Positions 48,423-58,787 of a stretch of 64,000 nucleotides of DNA are shown piece after piece. Every line of letters starts with the position of its first letter. The stretch's first letter is position 1. Source of the DNA: Ascochyta rabiei. Taxonomy: Eukaryota > Ascomycota > Dothideomycetes > Pleosporales > Didymellaceae. The DNA is taken from positions 992,001 to 1,056,000 of the forward strand of contig NC_082417.1 in NCBI RefSeq assembly GCF_004011695.2, given 5' to 3'. The notes below the pieces were generated by a model. That model saw only the letters and a list, made by a program, of their open reading frames with translations. It was not told the origin of the DNA and did not search any database. The translations under genes were made by a program, and so were the position numbers.

Positions 48423-51392
48423 TCATCCCCACTGGAACCTCTCTTCGTCGACCATTGTGCCCTCTTCCCAGCATTTCTCCACCCATGCAACACCCACCAC
48501 TCTCGCCATGTCAGTGATCTTCGTGCTACTCCCCTTCTCACCATCTGGAGCGACGATGTGCGTGATTCCCTTTGCAGCTTCCTTTCCAACCACCGAGCCG
48601 CCTCCAAAGCGGATGTAGTTCGCTGCCATTCTTGTCTTGAGACTCCAGACAGGGTCTTCATTGACTTGGAAGGCGACCTTGATATTAACGAACATATAGC
48701 TTCTCAACTTGTTGACTTCTTCTCTGTGACCTTGGAGCTGATTGAGAAAGCGTTGCTTATCGAAATTCTTCTTTGCTCTTGGCTTCTGCATGCCTCCAAG
48801 CAACTTTCTCATTTCATCGACATCTCCGATATCTCTCGCATACGCGTCCCCGTTCCCATCTACGTTGCCTTCTGTAACATCCAGTTCATTATCGTGGAGG
48901 AAGAACATGTGGCGGTTTGGTTCGAATGGCAGTAGGTACGGCAAAGCACCGACATCAGCTTCATTCTGAACTATACAGTCAGACAGCCAGATAGGTTTGA
49001 CAATGTTGTTTGTGTTTCGCTTCTCGAGAGACGCCACTTTGATGAGCCGCTTGTCTGCAATAATGACAAGACTTCTGTCGGCCAAGTCACGCTGCACGAT
49101 CCTCCCGCCGTTGGCTTTGACAAGTGCTTCGAGGTCAGCCTTACTCTTCTTGATAGGGTGTAGTTGGTCGGTCATGATATAGAAGGTCAGACCTTCAAAT
49201 ACTTTCGACTCTGGGCCTACATAGGGAGTCGTTACAGCTTCGTCACCTGCAATCACGAGCGGCATCTTTGTGACCCTGGCTTTCTTGCGACGGGACTGCT
49301 CGATCTTGAACTCTTGCTGTTTCTCCTCAAGAGTTTGCTCAACATCGACCTGTAGCTCAACCCATTCGTGGACGCTCAGGGCTTGGTCCCACCGCTTGTC
49401 AATGCGGAGGCGCTTGAAGCGTGGAAATCGGAGCGTACGCCCCATGCGAAACTTATCGCTGCCTTCCACGCTGGCTGCTTTACATTCAAGAACGACAGAG
49501 TCACTGGAAAGGATCCATTGGTCGGGACGCTCGTATTGGCGGTTTTCTGTGTGACCACCGAGCTCGATGGTAGGAGGTGGACGCTTAGGATCCCAATCTT
49601 TCCATTTGCCTTCCGTACGGCCTCGTATAGCAGCGTAATCTTCGCGGCTGAATCCTCCTCCAACTTTGAAGAAAGAGAAGCATTTCTCATAGTCTGGATC
49701 ACTGGGTTTGGCATTTTGTTTGACGCGCAATCCGCACAAAAAGGAAGAATGAGCGCCGCCCCGATGACCTGAGCCATAGTAGGCACCAACCACAACACAG
49801 TCAAGCGATTCGCCGAATTCAGACATGTACTCAGGTTTTACCTTCATCCAGTCGTTATTACGTTCGTTGAGGCGATACATGGACCGAGGGTTCTTTAGCA
49901 CCAGACCCTCGGAAGACTCAGCCACGACCATTCGCAGTGCTGGTTCGACTTCAGTGTGCGAGCGTGCGTCGATATAAGGATGAACTTCCAGTCGTCGATG
50001 AACATTCTTAACCGCACCTTCTAGTGCTCGACGACGGTCGCGTAACATGTATGGTGTTAAGAGCTTGTCGTTCAGATAGACGCAATCGAACACGCGGAAG
50101 AGGGGACGCTGGCCAGTGCTCTTGTTGGTCTTGTTCTCCTTCTCTGATATTGCTGCAGTCTTCAGTGTGCCAAAGCCGACAATGTGGTCTGTCTCCATGT
50201 CCCAGGTGATCATTTCGCCGTCAAGGATGATGTTGCGAATGTTCTTGCCGAACGCATCTGCGATGAAGCGTGTCAAAGCGCCTGCTTCCTCGCCTTCAAG
50301 GTGCTTGCCATAGAGGTAGGCATAGTCCTTTGCCTTGCGCGACCAGAAACCGAATAACCTTCCGCCGGGCGCGTCGGGATCTTCCATCATGTGAAGTTGC
50401 ATACGTTCACCGTCGAGCTTCTCTTCAATCCAGAAATTGTCATCGTCAGGGTTCTGTTGGAATCGTGATACGATCTTCTCGAATGAGCCGACCTTGTCTT
50501 GGAATTGTGCTAGTTGCGGCTGGAAGCATTGCATTACACTGAGGCCTGTATCATCACCTTCAAGTCGAATCATTGGGTCGTAGAGTTCCCAGCATACACG
50601 TCTGAGGTTTGAGGATATATTGAAAAGCTGTTCAGCATCAGGGTGCCACATGTCGAGGAAGGTCTTCTCGGTAGCTCCGATTTTCATCTGACGAAGGATC
50701 ATGCGGATCAGCCAAGTCATCTCTTCAGCATTCATCCTCCTGTAGAATCTGTTGAAGATCTTGACTTGCTCATCTTCTGAGCCGACCTGCGACAGCTTGT
50801 CCAAAGCGCTGTTGACTTCAGCAATACTCATGTCACTGTATTGAGTACGCATCTGGCGTGTAGATAAGACTTCATAGCAGCGACCAGCAAAATCACCAGC
50901 GGTCGAAGAGGTGGCTTTGTACAACTGGCCAGGTAGCTTCCAGTTGAGCATCTGTTTCGCATCGTCTGAGTCTTTACTGATCTTAGTAAGTTTGATCAAG
51001 ACCTTAGCGATGGCCTTCTCTTTCAGGCCGTACATAGCTCTGTCTCGATCTTTTTCAGGGATGATGAGTCGCATGGCTGGGTAGAAGTCATTGCCGACCT
51101 TCTTTCGCCAATCTTTGATGAAGCGTTCGATGATGTTCCTCTTGGCTTCGTGCGGCGAGAGGTTCGAGTGACCTGACGGACCAGTTTTTCGGCGGGGCCC
51201 AACAGGATGCCTCCTCTTCTGAGTATCCATGAGTGGATTGAACAGCTCGGTGAAAAGCGTGTGGAATGGCGGTGTCTTGTGCTCATTCAAGGGCCGAGTC
51301 GGGTACTTCTCGTCCAACTCCTCGTCGTGGCCATACATGAGCGTGTTCTCACGCACTGCCTCGGCGTCAGGCATGCTGGTGTCGTCGCCCAT
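48423..51392 (-). CDS. LIG4: DNA ligase IV
   Basis: ATP-dependent ligase that seals double-strand breaks in non-homologous end joining, acting with XRCC4/Lif1 type partners in the nucleus. A single exon of 989 residues, normal for fungal LIG4. Residues about 40-290 are the N-terminal DNA-binding domain. The adenylated lysine is Lys325 in EEKLDGER (motif KxDG), followed by nucleotidyltransferase motifs such as DGEMITWD and EGLVLKNP. An OB-fold part with WMKVKPEY and FFKVGGGFS follows. Two BRCT domains end the protein (about 700-790 and 880-989), the pair that embraces the XRCC4 homologue. The start at 51392 is the first ATG of the frame. Intact. Confidence 0.96.
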   Translation of the reverse strand: MGDDTSMPDAEAVRENTLMYGHDEELDEKYPTRPLNEHKTPPFHTLFTELFNPLMDTQKRRHPVGPRRKTGPSGHSNLSPHEAKRNIIERFIKDWRKKVGNDFYPAMRLIIPEKDRDRAMYGLKEKAIAKVLIKLTKISKDSDDAKQMLNWKLPGQLYKATSSTAGDFAGRCYEVLSTRQMRTQYSDMSIAEVNSALDKLSQVGSEDEQVKIFNRFYRRMNAEEMTWLIRMILRQMKIGATEKTFLDMWHPDAEQLFNISSNLRRVCWELYDPMIRLEGDDTGLSVMQCFQPQLAQFQDKVGSFEKIVSRFQQNPDDDNFWIEEKLDGERMQLHMMEDPDAPGGRLFGFWSRKAKDYAYLYGKHLEGEEAGALTRFIADAFGKNIRNIILDGEMITWDMETDHIVGFGTLKTAAISEKENKTNKSTGQRPLFRVFDCVYLNDKLLTPYMLRDRRRALEGAVKNVHRRLEVHPYIDARSHTEVEPALRMVVAESSEGLVLKNPRSMYRLNERNNDWMKVKPEYMSEFGESLDCVVVGAYYGSGHRGGAHSSFLCGLRVKQNAKPSDPDYEKCFSFFKVGGGFSREDYAAIRGRTEGKWKDWDPKRPPPTIELGGHTENRQYERPDQWILSSDSVVLECKAASVEGSDKFRMGRTLRFPRFKRLRIDKRWDQALSVHEWVELQVDVEQTLEEKQQEFKIEQSRRKKARVTKMPLVIAGDEAVTTPYVGPESKVFEGLTFYIMTDQLHPIKKSKADLEALVKANGGRIVQRDLADRSLVIIADKRLIKVASLEKRNTNNIVKPIWLSDCIVQNEADVGALPYLLPFEPNRHMFFLHDNELDVTEGNVDGNGDAYARDIGDVDEMRKLLGGMQKPRAKKNFDKQRFLNQLQGHREEVNKLRSYMFVNIKVAFQVNEDPVWSLKTRMAANYIRFGGGSVVGKEAAKGITHIVAPDGEKGSSTKITDMARVVGVAWVEKCWEEGTMVDEERFQWG

Positions 51393-51736
51393 GGTGGATG
51401 CATCGAGGTTGGGACGTCGGAGCGGGCTGTTTATGATGTTGCCAGTCGAGCAGGCAACGGCGCAGGCAGGCGCGACTGGACGCGCGCTATCACATGTGCG
51501 CCTTCGCTACTTGCGGCCTAGCTCGACATCTATTCCAAGCTGTGGGGCTCTGTAAACGCAACGGGCACGCTGTCGTAATTGCACAGGATTCCACTTGGAC
51601 TCGTTTATCCTTCCGTCGTTCGCTCAGTCTTGATCCTTGGTCCCCTAGCTCTCTCGAACCCCTTCTCGAGTGCACAGAATCCTCGACTTCCACGCCCTCA
51701 CGTACACATCACCACTTCCAGTTCGATGGACGCCAG
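51393..51736. promoter_or_regulatory. Divergent promoter region of LIG4 and IRS4
   Basis: 344 bp if IRS4 starts at 51737. An upstream in-frame ATG at 51494 would shorten it to 101 bp. No motif recognised. Confidence 0.4.
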
Positions 51737-53806
51737 ATGAGCAGCTCCGTACGCAGCCGCAGCGTCGTCCCGCAGTCGACCGGCGATACGCAGCACAATG
51801 TCCGCGATGCAGCTCTGATTGGAGCCACCTCAGCCTTCGCCAGACCACCCGCCAAACCTCAGCACCTCACCAACACATACGCTGGAGGCAGCAATGGCGC
51901 TCTCCTTGCTGCCACCAAAGTAGGCACAGGGCGGCCAAGCACTCCCGCCGGCGTTTCTGTGCCGTTGCAGAGAGATTATACCGGCGGTAGCTCACGGAGC
52001 GCAAGCAGGTCGCGTCCCTCTCCCAAGCACGTCAGCAGCTCGAGCTCTCTGGGCGTGCCTGACAGCCACGTCGACCGTGCACCATCGCCATCATACACTG
52101 CCGCCAAGCTAGCGGCTGCGCGCCTCAGCCCTTTGCGGCCAGCTGTCCCGGCCAAAGCTGCAAACACGATGAGCGGAAGGTCTGCGAACGAGCGTGATCT
52201 GCTGCCACCATCCGGGAGCGTAGGCAACGTGCTCGCGAGGCTGGAGCAGCAAAAACCGGGCCAACAGAGGATCCACCAGGAGCCGCGCAAGAGGAGAGAC
52301 AGCATTGACTCGCAACCGGTCGCAAGTGCGGCTGCTCGAGACAAATCCACCGATGACACGCCTATCCCACCGACCAACTCTCTCGTCAAGATGTTCGAGC
52401 AGAACCGACCTGTGACCCCTACACAGCCTCCATCCGCACCCTCGGTCGTCGTCAAGAACTCTCCGCCCCCTGTCAAATCACCCAAGCCTCAGCGCAACTT
52501 CACACTACCTCCGGAACCTAAGGACGAAGCACGTCTTGTCAGGAAGAGGACTCACACACCGCCTCCTGTACCCAAGTCGAAGCCTCCAATCGAAACACCG
52601 CGATCGCCGCTCACCGACGGAACCAACGACCCTTCTTGGACGCACAACGCTCCATTGAAGTCTCCGCCCATCAAGCAGAAGCCAGTGCAACTGGCTGCTC
52701 TCAACACGAGGGCTACAACAGGACCGACAACGCCTGGTCAAGGACGGCCAAAGTCGCAAGACTCAAAGCGGTCAGCAAGCTTCCATAGGCGTCTCTCGAC
52801 ATCGTTGGAGAGTAATGCACCGTCTTCGCCGGCGTCTTTCAAGTCAGCAAAAGAAGAGCTAGAGGAAGAAGAAAAGGTCAAGCCTGCTCTGCCTCCTCCA
52901 CGACGTTCGAATACTCGAAAGAATGAGTCTGTCCCCGCTGATGTCAAATTACTGAAGCCTTCGGTCCCGGCTCCTCGACGACAAGGCAGAGGCGCTTCTC
53001 CATTGCAGGCGCCCGAGCGATTGTCTCCACCGAACCGACCATCCTCAGCCGCTGGCTCAGTGTATCACAAACCGTACCAGCGCGAATCGGTCAAAGCCAT
53101 CACAAAGCACATGACGGGTGAATCCCTTTCGAGTGCCATTATGGGAGCAGCCCTTGCCTCTTCTCGACAGAGTTCACCGAACCCGCTTCAGCCAATGACT
53201 ATCGAGCCACTCTTCCCACCTCGCAAACAGCATCACCATCACATGCCATTTCATCGCTCGCCATCTCCGCAAAAAGCATCGCCGCCAAAGGCGACAGGCA
53301 AACTGCGCACTACCATGCGAAAGGATCCTTCTCCACCCTCTTCATCAGATGATGAAGTCGATTTCAAAGGCAAAGGCAACCGTATCATGGGCATGAAGGT
53401 ACGCAAGCATCCCAACAAGCATCACGAGGGGCAGCGTAAACGTTGGCGAGACCAAATCACAGAGCGAGAGAGGAAACGATACGAGGGTGTTTGGGCTGCG
53501 AATAAAGGTATTCTCTTACCTGCATCGAACGTCAGCTACCCGCCCGACGACGATCCATCCATGGATGTGTTGAACTTGGTGGTGAAGGAGATCTGGATGA
53601 GGAGCCGGCTGCCAATACACGTCCTGGAGGAAGTATGGGCCCTCGTCGACAGCCGAGAGGTTGGGAGACTGACACGCGTCGAGTTCGTAGTAGGTCTCTG
53701 GCTAGTAGATCAGCGTCTGAAGGGGAGAAAACTGCCCACGCGAGTCAGCGACAGCGTGTGGACTAGCGCACGCGGCCTTGGGATCAAGGTCAAGGTTCGC
53801 GGCTGA
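51737..53806 (+). CDS. IRS4: EH-domain protein of the IRS4/TAX4 family
   Basis: 689 residues from ATG 51737; the frame is open back to 51494 (770 residues), but MSSSVRSRS followed by DAALIGATSAFARPPAKP fits the conserved beginning of fungal IRS4 proteins. The middle is a long, disordered, Pro/Ser-rich region with many PPxP motifs (KSPPIKQKP, PALPPPRRS) and a short HHHH run. The C-terminal 115 residues form the EH domain, with ERKRYEGVWAANKG, IWMRSRLP and VEFVVGLWLVDQRLKGRKLP. In yeast, Irs4/Tax4 regulate phosphatidylinositol 4,5-bisphosphate levels through the 5-phosphatase Inp51 and influence cell-wall signalling and rDNA silencing. Single exon, intact. Confidence 0.88.
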   Translation: MSSSVRSRSVVPQSTGDTQHNVRDAALIGATSAFARPPAKPQHLTNTYAGGSNGALLAATKVGTGRPSTPAGVSVPLQRDYTGGSSRSASRSRPSPKHVSSSSSLGVPDSHVDRAPSPSYTAAKLAAARLSPLRPAVPAKAANTMSGRSANERDLLPPSGSVGNVLARLEQQKPGQQRIHQEPRKRRDSIDSQPVASAAARDKSTDDTPIPPTNSLVKMFEQNRPVTPTQPPSAPSVVVKNSPPPVKSPKPQRNFTLPPEPKDEARLVRKRTHTPPPVPKSKPPIETPRSPLTDGTNDPSWTHNAPLKSPPIKQKPVQLAALNTRATTGPTTPGQGRPKSQDSKRSASFHRRLSTSLESNAPSSPASFKSAKEELEEEEKVKPALPPPRRSNTRKNESVPADVKLLKPSVPAPRRQGRGASPLQAPERLSPPNRPSSAAGSVYHKPYQRESVKAITKHMTGESLSSAIMGAALASSRQSSPNPLQPMTIEPLFPPRKQHHHHMPFHRSPSPQKASPPKATGKLRTTMRKDPSPPSSSDDEVDFKGKGNRIMGMKVRKHPNKHHEGQRKRWRDQITERERKRYEGVWAANKGILLPASNVSYPPDDDPSMDVLNLVVKEIWMRSRLPIHVLEEVWALVDSREVGRLTRVEFVVGLWLVDQRLKGRKLPTRVSDSVWTSARGLGIKVKVRG

Positions 53807-53889
53807 TCAGCGACTACGCATGCATTGCTTGGTGTTTTATTTTTCGAGATACCCATGTCCAATTCAGTTGTTTTTTTGTGTGGGCTGTC

Positions 53890-54009
53890 TTACTTTACAC
53901 TCTTTCTAGGCTCAATGAAGGATGTCCCAGTTGCAACTGATAGACCCACGCCAATGAGAACGATGTAGAACAGAACGTCCGTCTTTCTCGGAGCCTTAGC
54001 CATCGCCAT
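53890..54009 (-). CDS. 39-residue membrane microprotein
   Basis: ATG at 54009 in a good context (A at -3, G at +4), stop at 53890-53892. The 39 residues start with a short basic head (MAMAKAPRKTD), then one clear membrane helix (VLFYIVLIGVGLSVATG) and a basic tail (EPRKSVK). The layout matches small subunits of ER or mitochondrial membrane complexes, but I do not recognise the family. It lies in an otherwise empty interval between IRS4 and ERV41. A second ATG two codons in could also start it. Confidence 0.5.
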   Translation of the reverse strand: MAMAKAPRKTDVLFYIVLIGVGLSVATGTSFIEPRKSVK

Positions 54010-54577
54010 GATGCAGGCACCTACTTGTGCCGAAACAAACCAACAGTCTTATAACTATATATCGAGCGAGTGACTTGACAAAGCTATTCGGGTACCTAGA
54101 TGAACAATTTACAACTCAGGCGTCAACGGCCGACAGTTGCTCTATGACTTGTTTACGATGGTTGCAGGCACGCCGGGTGTTGTGTGGAGCCGCGGCCAGA
54201 GATCTGTTCACGAGTCTGCTAGCAAAAGGCCTTTAAGCTCGGTCGCCTTGTGCAGGATGAGCGGTTGCACGTGGCTGATGTTTTTTGTGGCAAGCTTAGT
54301 GCTGGATTGAAGCTCAGGGTTCAGGCGAACAGCTGCTGGCTTGCTAAAATCTTTCCAATTCGAGTGCTAAAGCAGCCCTCGACCTCCTCGCGGCGCCGTC
54401 GCGGGTCGAAACACAAACGATCAGAAACACGGCCTGCAAAGCGTGCGACGACTCGCGGGAAGAGATCGAAGAGCATAAACATATTTGTGTGTATTCTGGC
54501 CTACATCGACTCATCAGAAACCCTCAACGCCTCGAAATGCAACGTAACTCTCGCTCTTCCTAACCTTGCAGAAATGT
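54010..54577. other. Intergenic, no gene recognised
   Basis: About 570 bp upstream of the microprotein and downstream of ERV41. Frames present here have no recognisable protein features. Confidence 0.4.
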
Positions 54578-55844
54578 CTAGTCCCAGCTCTTCTTCTCTA
54601 TTTGCGGCGTGCCCAACATCCCCATTCCATCACCTCTTCTCCCCCTCTTACCCCAGAACTCGAGCCCTAGGTCATACATTTGCCAGGCCCATCCACCGGC
54701 AACCATGACTCCACTGATGACGTTTACCAGCCTGACCACCAGCGGCCAAAACCCACCCCACTCCTCGACAACGCTCAGTGTAATCGGCTCGATGTCGAAT
54801 TTGACAAAGACGCCCGGCACGCTTTGCTCAGGGACTTTGTGTGATTGAGAAGTAACGGCGTATTGGTTTGTCTTGATGGCGTGCGTACTGAACAGACCGG
54901 CGCTGCTAGCAGAATCGGCAGAGTCGAGGTCTTTGAGTGCCTTGAGCGAGTCGGTGTAAATAGTAGGGACGATGGAGAGGTAGTACTGAAACTTGTAGAA
55001 GTGATCGTTTTGAGTTGGGGTGAGGGCGATGGTATTGTCGAGCGGGTTGTTCATGGAAGGAAAGTAGGGCCCGAAGGACATTTCGCGGATGATGTGAGAG
55101 AAGTTGAATGCTGTGGGAGGTCAGTCTCGCGTTCCTGGGTACAGTTATTAGGCGGAGAGCTCACAGTTGTGGTCCAGGTGTTCTCCAAACTCCATGTATC
55201 CATGTCCTCTAGCAGTGATGTGGAAGTCGCCCTGAACTTTGTTGCCATCCAGACTTCCAAAGATCCTACAGCTATCCGTCGCGCCTCTGATCCTCGGTGT
55301 CTTCGCGAATTTCTTCTTCTGCTTCTTTCCCAGATGCTCATGCACATCCTGCTCATCCTTCCACTCCTCGCCAATTCCCTGATTCAGCTCATGCACGCCT
55401 CTCTCAGCATTTTTGCCTGTCCATTGGGCCCAGCTTGTAGGATCCTTGCGCAGGAGGTCGCCAGCGAGAGTGCGATCCCCAGCTGCGTCTTGCATGTTAA
55501 CATGAAGGTCGGCGCAGCGCATAGCGATGATGACATCGAGGTTGATTTGCATGTCATGTGAGACACCCTTCTCAACTGAGAATGTTTGTGTTGTTGTGCC
55601 GGTAAACCAGCGCGAGGTTTCGGTCCAGGCCAGCCAGATGCATGTGAGAATGAGGGTTACGGTCCAGGCGGACGAGTTGCGACCTTGGACGAGATACGTT
55701 TTCTTAGTTTTGGCTACATGTGTCAGTGTGTTTGCTAGATGTGTGGAGAGTACACTTACGGAAGGCATCGAAACTAGACACAATGTTCCCCTTTGAAGAC
55801 CCAAAAGCATCCTCATCGAGGCCCTGATCTTGAAACCCGTTCAT
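54578..55844 (-). CDS. ERV41: ER-Golgi (COPII) vesicle protein ERV41
   Basis: A membrane cargo-receptor subunit (ERGIC2 homologue) that cycles between ER and Golgi with Erv46. Three exons: 55844-55760, 55713-55165 and 55110-54578, 388 residues, consistent with fungal homologues. Introns of 46 and 54 bp have GTAAGT and GTGAGC donors. The N-terminal cytosolic segment MNGFQDQGLDEDAF precedes DAFPKT and TM1 (AWTVTLILTCIWLAW). The lumenal part includes DVIIAMRCADLHVNMQDAAGD and RGHGYMEFGEHLDHNSFNFSHII, hallmark blocks of the family. TM2 is near the C-terminus (PLVVRLVNVISGVMVAGG). Intact. Confidence 0.93.
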
Positions 55845-56188
55845 GCTGGGCGGACAATTTCACGAATAGGGCACAGCAGACCCAATTGCGATCACGGCAG
55901 GAGCAATCGCGATTCAAGAAAGAGAGATAGCCACGCAAGGGACCCGGTGGTGGAGTGAGGGGAGTGACACCGACATGCGAATGAGTTCGGGCTACGCGTC
56001 CCCGAGCGTAAAGGCCACCTCGCGTTAGTTCACAGCCCTACAGAGCACAGGCCGCCGCGGGAGTGCCCCACGTGCGCACGTATGCCGCGAAGCAACACGC
56101 TCTCGAATTCGAGATGCAAATGTCATGTACGTCGGCATTGTTGTATTGGTGCTTGTTGCATTCGTAAATCATGTTGTCTTAGAAGTAT
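55845..56188. promoter_or_regulatory. Upstream region of ERV41
   Basis: 344 bp of GC-balanced DNA between ERV41 and the 3' end of the next minus-strand gene. No motif recognised. Confidence 0.35.
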
Positions 56189-56950
56189 CTAAGCAGCCTC
56201 GTCGCTTAGTCCGCTGAACTTGCTGCCGCCTTCCTGCTGGCCACTCTGCAAGCCAACACCCCCACTAGCCGCACTCTTCTTCACCTGGTCCAATTCCGCC
56301 TGCCTCGCGGGGTCCTTGTTCGTTCCAATCGCTCCAAACTCCGTCTTGCCGCTAAGATTGGGGTCCTCGGTAACGTTCTTGCCTGGCATTTTGAAGGCCC
56401 CCTCTGCTTCCCTCACTTTATCAGCCGCGCCCGCATATCCTCCCTGGATCTCCTCAACGTTAGACGAGGGTGGCTGCGTGCTCGTGCCGTAGCCGGTTGC
56501 GCCGCCGACCTTGTTGTATGTAGGCCCTACGCCGTGTTCCTTGCCTAGGCCAAGACCGCTGCCAGCAGAGAGCTGTTGCTGCTCACTCCATCCTGAGGCG
56601 GCATCCCGCGCTTCAGCGTCGATGGCTGGATCGAGCTTGCGAGCTCCGCTTGTGTCGGTGTTGTTGGCTGTGCTTCCGGCAGAAGGTTGAGCAGATGCAG
56701 CTGCCTTGGGGTTGCCTTCGCCGAAGGAGCCGTCACCCTTGAGAGATTCAGCGGCGAGGGAGTCGCTGGTGACGATGCCAACGCCTTCGTGGATGGCGAT
56801 GTTGGAGTGGGGGTCTGTTGTTACCTGAGGTTGTAAGCTGATCGCTCAGTCATTGAAGTTTGCAACAAAGGTAGGGTGAGAGGATGGCTTGACTTGTATG
56901 AGCTTAACTGGAGTGTGGTAACGTACTTTCTGGCCGTGTGATTGAGACAT
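56189..56950 (-). CDS. Hydrophilic, probably disordered stress-type protein
   Basis: Two exons, 56950-56927 (MSQSHGQK) and 56824-56189, joined through a 102-bp intron with donor GTACGT and acceptor CTCAG: 219 residues. Composition is rich in Gly, Ala, Ser, Asp, Gln and poor in hydrophobics, with no signal peptide, membrane segment or catalytic motif. Segments such as IHEGVGIVTSDSLAAESLK and GEGNPKAAASAQPSAGSTAN resemble LEA-like hydrophilins of fungi. Role in desiccation or conidial stress is an inference from composition. Next to another small protein of similar character (57597-57968). Confidence 0.75.
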
Positions 56951-57596
56951 CGTGGAGGTGTTTTCTTTCTTTGTAGATTTGCTTGAACCAATTGTATATT
57001 CTTTGGGAGGGGGTTGAGTTAAGTGTGGGTATTGAGCTCTACCCCCCAAATGAGAGTAGTGACATATGGCGTGCATTTGCGTCATGCGGAGCTGTATACA
57101 TTGTGACGTCAAGTAGCTGGTAGCACCAGTGACAGCCGTGAACGCGATCCGCCGCTTAAGCTTTCCAAACGGGGCTAACAAAAGGCATGCAGATCAAAAG
57201 CTAGTTCTCGAGGTTCCATGTTTTGGTCCCCCGGACGTGCTATTCAAAAGCAAAAATTGTTATTTTCGCCACTGTCAGTTGTAAGACTTGTCGCGATCGT
57301 GTATATTGATGTCGAAACAGGGTTCGTTTGTAAGGTTCATTCAGACCTAGGCTTTGTTTCTTGTGCACGTCATGACAGCAGTCCAAGTATTAATTGATCA
57401 TATCGTTCAATCGTTCATTCATGACCTAATATTGCTCTTGCAATCATACTACCGTATTCGCTGACGTAGCACCCATACTCGGGGTGAAGCCCTTCTCTCG
57501 CTGGAAAAATCAGATTCTTAGTATCCCAAACGCCGTGCAACCATGCATTGCATACAGTGCACCTCTCAGTCCAGATCATAGGTGCTTTGCGGCAAT
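56951..57596. other. Intergenic, no gene recognised
   Basis: About 650 bp containing the promoter of the hydrophilic protein and the 3' end of the next gene. A TGACGT-type half site for CREB/ATF factors (GTGACGTCA, 57103-57111) lies upstream of the 56950 start. Confidence 0.4.
57103..57111. promoter_or_regulatory. Possible CRE/ATF site
   Basis: GTGACGTCA contains the palindrome TGACGTCA, the binding site of CREB/ATF bZIP factors, which in fungi include stress regulators. It is about 150 bp upstream of the start of the hydrophilic stress-type protein. A single 8-bp match may be chance, but position and gene character agree. Confidence 0.4.
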
Positions 57597-57968
57597 CTAT
57601 TTAGCGGATGAAGGGGTACCTTTGTCCTTTCCGGTAGTGTTGGCCAGGCCAGGGTGGTCCTTCTGGTCACGACTAACAGCATCGTTAGGGATGCCGCCCA
57701 AGCCATCCTTGCCCTCACGGCCGGCAGCACCAACGGAGTCGGTGGTGGCGGGCTCACGGAGGGTCGAGCTACCCTGGCCGGATGCAGAGATGTCGGCGGC
57801 CTGGCCGCCAGAGCCAACATTGACGGTGCGCGCATCAGAGCTGTTGAAGTCGGAGGCCACGGGAGGCTCCTCGGGGAGAGGCAAGTTTGACTTGACCTTA
57901 TCGACGGTAGAAGGGTTGGCCTTCATGTCGGTGGTGGTGGGGGCATAACCTTGCTGCGAAGAAACCAT
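57597..57968 (-). CDS. Small hydrophilic stress-type protein
   Basis: 123 residues from the ATG at 57968 (MVSSQQGYAPTTTD); the frame is open upstream to 58028, but the shorter start gives a better protein. Very hydrophilic, Gly/Ser/Thr/Asp-rich, with no signal peptide or membrane helix. Blocks DARTVNVGSGGQAADISAS and HPGLANTTGKDKGTPSSAK give no recognised domain. Same composition and strand as the gene at 56189-56950, so the two may be functionally related. Could be spliced at its 3' end, but the single exon is sufficient. Confidence 0.7.
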   Translation of the reverse strand: MVSSQQGYAPTTTDMKANPSTVDKVKSNLPLPEEPPVASDFNSSDARTVNVGSGGQAADISASGQGSSTLREPATTDSVGAAGREGKDGLGGIPNDAVSRDQKDHPGLANTTGKDKGTPSSAK

Positions 57969-58787
57969 TTTGTCTGTTTGTTTTCGTGGCTGTAGCGTTG
58001 TTAGTATTGGTGTTTGCAATGTATGCATTGCCGATCAGGGGAGCTATCAAGGCTGACTTGAAGTTCCCACTCGACGCAATTATGGTAAAGACCTACGTGT
58101 TTGGATTGGGTTGAAAGGCAAAGTGATGCAATGAAGATTCGGGTGTAGTTGATCTGTGGTGTTGAGGCAGAAGAGATTGTTAATTGCGCAGGCGCGTTTG
58201 AGCACTTTATTGATGAGGTGGTGCCGGCGGGGACCGTGACATCATCTTGACATAGAAAAAATTGCGATCCTCATCGAAGATTCGCATCAGTGGGCCCTTG
58301 CATCATCAGGCGGGGTTCTTTTTGCAGAATTGATCGATGCAGGACTTGCTGAGCCGCATTTCCCCGGCTCGGTGGAGTCGACGGTGCCTGACAGGAGCAA
58401 TTCACATTGTTGTGCTCCGTAAGGTCTCAAAACCGAAGGACCGTAGCCGCACATCCTGCCACAGGTCAACACATTGCATCATCGTAGGGTGGCCTTAGTG
58501 GTCATCGATTGGGCGTGTACGTCCCATAATCACAATATCGTAGGCATATCAATGACCATGTCGAACAGGCCCATGCCTCATTCTAGTGTCTGCGCTGTTC
58601 AAGGCCACGATCCCGTCACCAATATGGAAACGTGTTGCGAAACGATTTGCTGAAGGAGAAGGAAAGGCTACGAAAGAGCTAGACTGCGGTCGCTGCTGGC
58701 ATACAATATGTGCAAAGAAACAAAGTCTGCTCTGCGGAACAAGAGTTACCCCCCGACGTCAACTCGTCGTGCCCGAAATTGTTTTAT
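57969..58787. other. Intergenic, no gene recognised
   Basis: About 820 bp between the start of the small hydrophilic gene and the 3' end of the NmrA-like gene. Open frames here are short and featureless. Confidence 0.4.

Noticed and set aside
48414..48935. Plus-strand frame of 173 codons
   Set aside because: It is an antisense shadow of the BRCT end of LIG4.
51976..52485. Minus-strand frame of 169 codons
   Set aside because: It lies opposite the disordered Pro/Ser-rich part of IRS4; composition follows that of the real gene.
54250..54708. Plus-strand frame of 152 codons
   Set aside because: Ends inside the antisense of the last ERV41 exon; no recognisable protein features.
54845..55561. 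Plus-strand frame of 238 codons
   Set aside because: Antisense to ERV41 exons 2-3 and crosses an intron; ERV41 is clearly the real gene.
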